A DNA stretch of 64,000 bases from Fundicoccus ignavus (GTDB taxonomy: Bacteria; Bacillota; Bacilli; Lactobacillales; Aerococcaceae), in contig NZ_WJQT01000004.1 in NCBI RefSeq assembly GCF_009659375.1, forward strand, positions 62,001 through 126,000, in the 5' to 3' direction. Each line of letters begins with the position of its first letter. Position 1 is the stretch's first letter. The notes under the pieces are model-generated. The model worked only from the letters and a program-made list of their open reading frames with translations, searched no databases and had not been told where the DNA came from. A program made the position numbers and the translations under genes. Below, piece by piece: positions 60,783 through 64,000 of this stretch.

Positions 60783-61787
60783 CTACTGGCCGGCAAAGGC
60801 AGCTGCTAATAGTTCGAATAATTCGATATAAGTTTGAATCGATTCATTGGTATAAGTGTCGGCTGGCGCATACAAAATATTACCGGACTGAATGGCGTTC
60901 GTATTCTGTAAGGCGGTGGCGTTTTCGATAACATCAGTTGCAGGAGTAGCACCTTCTGATGAAGAGACGCCGGCATCGCGGTCGAGTACCATTAGCCAAT
61001 CTGGATCGCTTTGTGCGATGGCCTCAACTGAGATGTCGTCGCCTGTGTGGCTTGATGAAGCGTTGTCCAAGTCCAAGCTTGCTTTCCAACCGAAGATTTC
61101 ATACAATGGTCCCCAAACTCGACCAGAATTAGGTGCAGAGAAACCAATTTCGCCTCCTGAAACTACAACAGATAAAATCGTATCCTGTCCGTTATAGGCT
61201 TCTGTCGCGGCCAACAATGCAGCATCCAAGTCCGCAACTAAGGCTTCCGCTTCTGCTTCATGTCCGAAGATGGCCCCTAAACTTAAAGTCGAAGACTTGA
61301 AGCCGTTGAGTAAGTTTTGACCAGTGGATCCATCATCGTTCGACACGTCCCAACTAAAATCCAGGACGGCAGCATTGGGAACTAAAGCTTTGATTTCATC
61401 ATAATAAGAAGCGAACCGTTGACCGACAATTACTAAATCGGGCTCGGCAGCTGCTAACAATTCTAAATTCGGTTCACGGTGATTGCCTAAATTGACAACA
61501 CTCTCGTCTGCCACATAAGGGTTGTTCGCTGGCATCACGTCTTTAGGTGCCGCCGCCAAGGTCACGCCCCAATCCGCTAACGTCTCAAAGGTACGGTTGT
61601 CTAAAGCCACAACGACTTGTGGGTTCACGGGAACTTCCACAACGCCGTGAATATCCTCGACTGAAAGGGTATCAGCAGCCATCGCGACTGCAGCAGTGGA
61701 ATCGTGGTGTTCCACTAAGGTGATGCCAATCGGTGCTAAGGTAATACTTGCAAGTAAACTAACTAAAAGTCTTTTGTTCATTTTCAT
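60783..61787 (-). CDS. Siderophore-binding ABC protein (YclQ/CeuE-like)
   Basis: A 334-residue type III binding protein: DIHGVVEVPVNPQVVVALDN, NLGNHREPNLELLAAAEPDL and IVGQRFASYYDEIKALVP fit the YclQ/CeuE catecholate-siderophore group; SDPDWLMVLDRDAG follows later. The signal peptide (MKMNKRLLVSLLASITLAPI...) ends near AVAMA-ADT and has no cysteine, so no lipobox, unusual for this family in Firmicutes. GAGGAG lies 5 nt before the ATG. First gene of the importer operon; a 64-bp gap leads to the permeases. Confidence 0.88.
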   Translation of the reverse strand: MKMNKRLLVSLLASITLAPIGITLVEHHDSTAAVAMAADTLSVEDIHGVVEVPVNPQVVVALDNRTFETLADWGVTLAAAPKDVMPANNPYVADESVVNLGNHREPNLELLAAAEPDLVIVGQRFASYYDEIKALVPNAAVLDFSWDVSNDDGSTGQNLLNGFKSSTLSLGAIFGHEAEAEALVADLDAALLAATEAYNGQDTILSVVVSGGEIGFSAPNSGRVWGPLYEIFGWKASLDLDNASSSHTGDDISVEAIAQSDPDWLMVLDRDAGVSSSEGATPATDVIENATALQNTNAIQSGNILYAPADTYTNESIQTYIELFELLAAAFAGQ

Positions 61788-61956
61788 AAATGCTCCTCGT
61801 TTAAAATTGTATTGTGTCTATTTGATTTGGTGGTGGTGTAGGCTCCGCTCATTGTAGTGCTTTACCGGGGCTTTGAGAGCTCAAGTGGCTAGGCTGTGTT
61901 TACTTTTCTCTCAAAGATTCAAGTAGTTTTTGTTGGGAACTGTAGCCCAATCCATT

Positions 61957-62512
61957 TCAATGTTCAAACTCTCGATTTTAGTTTGAACATTGAAGCCTTC
62001 AAGGCACGTTGACCTAACCAATGTGCCAACTCAACATCTGAGTCGACACGTTAACCAATCCAATGTGCCAACTCAAATCCCCAGTCGACACATTGAACCA
62101 AAAACTCTTCGTATTAAGTAAATTTCAGACGGAAAGTTGCCTTTTTCCAGCAATTTTTCAGGATTTTGCCATGTTTTGTACTCTAATGTGCCAACTCAAA
62201 CTCTGAGTCGACACGTTAACCAATCCAATGTGCCAACTCAAATCCCCAGTCGACACATTGAAACAAAAACTCTTCGTATTAAGCAAATTTCAGACGGAAA
62301 AACACCTTTTTCCAGCAATTTTTCAGGTTTTTACCATGTTTCGTACTCTAACGTGCCAACTCAAACTCTGAGTCGACACGTTAACCAATCCAATGTGCCA
62401 ACTCGTGGGTTGGGTTAGCGCATTGAAGCCTTCAATCATCAAACCCAGCCTCAGAGTTAGCGCATTGAGGCCTTCAATCATCAAACTTAGCCTCTGAGTT
62501 TGCACATTGAAA
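61957..62512 (-). repeat. Mixed family A/D hairpin array
   Basis: Begins with CAATGTTCAAACTC ... GTTTGAACATTG, then alternating CAATGTGCCAACTC ... CAGTCGACACATTG (family D read on the minus strand) and TCGACACGTTAACC elements in units near 62010 and 62190, then two TTCAATCATCAAAC ... GCGCATTGA elements. Near 61850-61925 a partial family C piece (GGCTAGGCTGTGTTTACTT) is seen. No gene in 61788-62711. Confidence 0.82.
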
Positions 62513-62711
62513 CAAATACCCCAAGGCGGTAACTTCCTCCTTGCGTCGGAAGTCCTTAAACATCCGTCACTCCAAGCTGATGATTCGCATGATTCCTTTG
62601 ACAACCCATCAAAACAATAAAGAGTCCCACCTACGTTTAGTATTTCAACAAAAAAACCGCTATATGATCAAGCTAAAACCAAAAGCTTAATATAATGACT
62701 TCCGGTGTCAT

Positions 62712-63545
62712 CTAAAAATCTCTAATTCCCCCTGCAGGTTGTCTGGTTACCATTGCTTGAAAAGATGTGTACAGTGGACAAGCCGCTTCATCACAAATGA
62801 AAATATTAAGGTGAGGTTGTGACGACTGCCCATCTTCCGCCTCATAATCATCACGCATACTTCGGCGGTATTGTTGCAGCATATAGTTGCGCGCATGACG
62901 TACTTGTTGACCCAACGCCTTCTCCAAGACACTCGCTTCTTTATGAATCAAACTGTTTAAAATCACTAACTGTTCGCGCAAGGCAATCTGTTGATGACGT
63001 AAGTCGCCCTCTAACAAATAGCTTAAACGGTTGGAAAAAATCGTTAATTCATCCAATAAATGTTTCAAAATAGGACTCTTTGCGATCGGGATAATTAACT
63101 CTTTGAACTGTTGAGTGAGTTGGGCTAATTTATCGAATTGATAAGTCGCTTCATATCGCTTTAATTGACTGAAGTCCATGGCTAAGCTGTCCAGTTGGGC
63201 TTGGCTCAATTTACGCATCGCTTCGTGATACAACAATTGATCGAGTTGTAATTGAATGGCATAAATTTCGCTGATGGTATCCTCGGTAATATTGATGACG
63301 CGAACCCCGCGATTATCTTCATAAGCCACCAAGTGCTCGGCTGCCAACTGATCCAATGCCTTACGCAAGGGAGTACGCGATATGTTCAAGGCTTTGGCTA
63401 ATTGTTGTTCGTTGATGCGTTCATCTAGCGCTAAGTCGCCCGCTAAAATTAGCTTTTTCAAACTGTCATAAAGGACTTGTGACAGTTGTTTTTTGCCACG
63501 CGCGGCTAATTGACTTTTGATAGACAGCACGTCGTTCGTTTCCAT
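62712..63545 (-). CDS. GntR-family regulator, FCD type
   Basis: A 277-residue regulator: winged helix at about 15-85 (QVLYDSLKKLILAGDLALDE, LNISRTPLRKALDQLAAEHL, NRGVRVINI) and an all-helical FCD-like effector domain (ISEIYAIQLQLDQLLYHEAM ... LREQLVILNSLIH). AAGGAGGAG precedes the ATG. The final ~40 residues, with FICDEAACPLYTSFQAM, extend past the usual FCD end and are unrecognised. FCD regulators sense organic acids or sugars; the target is not evident, since the neighbours are the suf locus and an iron importer. Confidence 0.82.
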   Translation of the reverse strand: METNDVLSIKSQLAARGKKQLSQVLYDSLKKLILAGDLALDERINEQQLAKALNISRTPLRKALDQLAAEHLVAYEDNRGVRVINITEDTISEIYAIQLQLDQLLYHEAMRKLSQAQLDSLAMDFSQLKRYEATYQFDKLAQLTQQFKELIIPIAKSPILKHLLDELTIFSNRLSYLLEGDLRHQQIALREQLVILNSLIHKEASVLEKALGQQVRHARNYMLQQYRRSMRDDYEAEDGQSSQPHLNIFICDEAACPLYTSFQAMVTRQPAGGIRDF

Positions 63546-63787
63546 CTGAGCTCCTCCTTAAGATTTTAGATAAGTTTATAGTATCACATGGAATGTGAAA
63601 AACAAGTACAAAAAAACATTTTTAACGAAAATGTTTTTAAGCCTAGACAAATGATAAAGTGTGAATTATCATTGTTTATAACAAGTTTTCGTGCGTGATA
63701 TAAAATTTTATATAAAACAAAATACGCACTTATATAAAAGTGTATAAAATCACAAAATGGTATATTTGAAAGGAAAGGGTGATGGAA

Positions 63788-64000
63788 ATGGCAACACTAG
63801 AAATTATCGACTTACACGTGGCGATTGAAGGCAAGGAAATATTAAAAGGGGTGGACCTCACGCTGAACACCAATGAAATTCACGCGATTATGGGGCCGAA
63901 TGGAGCTGGAAAATCAACGCTGGCCGCAGCAATTATGGGGAACCCTGCTTATGAAGTGACGCAAGGCCAAGTGCTGCTCGATGGGCAGGATGTGCTTGAG
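63788..64000 (+). CDS. sufC: Fe-S cluster assembly ATPase SufC (partial)
   Basis: The first 71 codons are present, cut by the window end. ATLEIIDLHVAIEGKEILKG, then IMGPNGAGKSTLAAAIMGNP (Walker A) and YEVTQGQVLLDGQDVLE match SufC, the ATPase of the SufBCD scaffold. Start is ATG 63788 (AAAGGG 8 nt upstream) or ATG 63782. The 240-bp region before it is AT-rich with several palindromes such as TATAAAATTTTATA, a likely control region. Confidence 0.9.
   Translation, partial: MATLEIIDLHVAIEGKEILKGVDLTLNTNEIHAIMGPNGAGKSTLAAAIMGNPAYEVTQGQVLLDGQDVLE

Overview
The window looks like chromosomal DNA of a low-to-mid GC Firmicute, most likely a Lactobacillales member; an Aerococcaceae-type organism is my guess. 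Supporting signs are the tsaB-rimI-rimI-tsaD order, a proline T-box before proS, strong AGGAGG ribosome sites, CcpA cre-like sites, a Rex repressor and DeoR/IclR/LysR/GntR regulators. No rRNA, tRNA, CRISPR array or intact insertion sequence was found.

Layout. 0-9 kb: hairpin array, glyoxalase II, a lone branched-chain-amino-acid-type binding protein behind a valine leader-peptide attenuator, a secreted phosphoesterase and small housekeeping enzymes. 9-16.4 kb: signal peptidase I, T-box plus proS, a HisC-like aminotransferase, tsaB-rimI-rimI-tsaD. 16.4-23.5 kb: repeat arrays around a NERD protein, an SmtB-type repressor and an ABC-F ATPase. 22.8-29 kb: IclR regulator divergent from a catechol meta-cleavage set (hydratase, acylating acetaldehyde dehydrogenase, aldolase, catechol 2,3-dioxygenase, ring-fission hydrolase), which together would turn catechols into pyruvate and acetyl-CoA. 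30-37.4 kb: DeoR regulator, phosphoesterase, sugar/glycerol-phosphate-type ABC importer and GDPD, a plausible glycerophosphodiester scavenging unit. 38-47.3 kb: two acyl-CoA dehydrogenases, LysR, thiolase, 3-hydroxyacyl-CoA dehydrogenase, crotonase and a GntP-type permease, i.e. short-chain beta-oxidation. 48-53.8 kb: YtnP-like lactonase, Rex, and a four-gene Na+-pumping oxaloacetate-type decarboxylase behind a cre-overlapped promoter. 54-56.6 kb: two tiny peptide genes, a hypothetical protein, a sugar isomerase-like protein. 57.8-63.5 kb (minus strand): YclNOPQ-like siderophore importer and a GntR regulator. The window ends inside sufC.

Two themes stand out. First, intergenic space is full of structured repeats in at least four families, several in tandem with fixed periods (177, 165/207, 189 and 42 bp), with compensatory or wobble changes that preserve hairpins. 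Second, all three ABC solute-binding proteins here lack a lipobox cysteine and carry A-X-A type signal-peptidase I sites, which is unusual for a Gram-positive. The most specific regulatory find is the 19-codon leader ORF with five GTC valine codons in a run of six, followed by nested hairpins and a terminator, upstream of the branched-chain-type binding protein.
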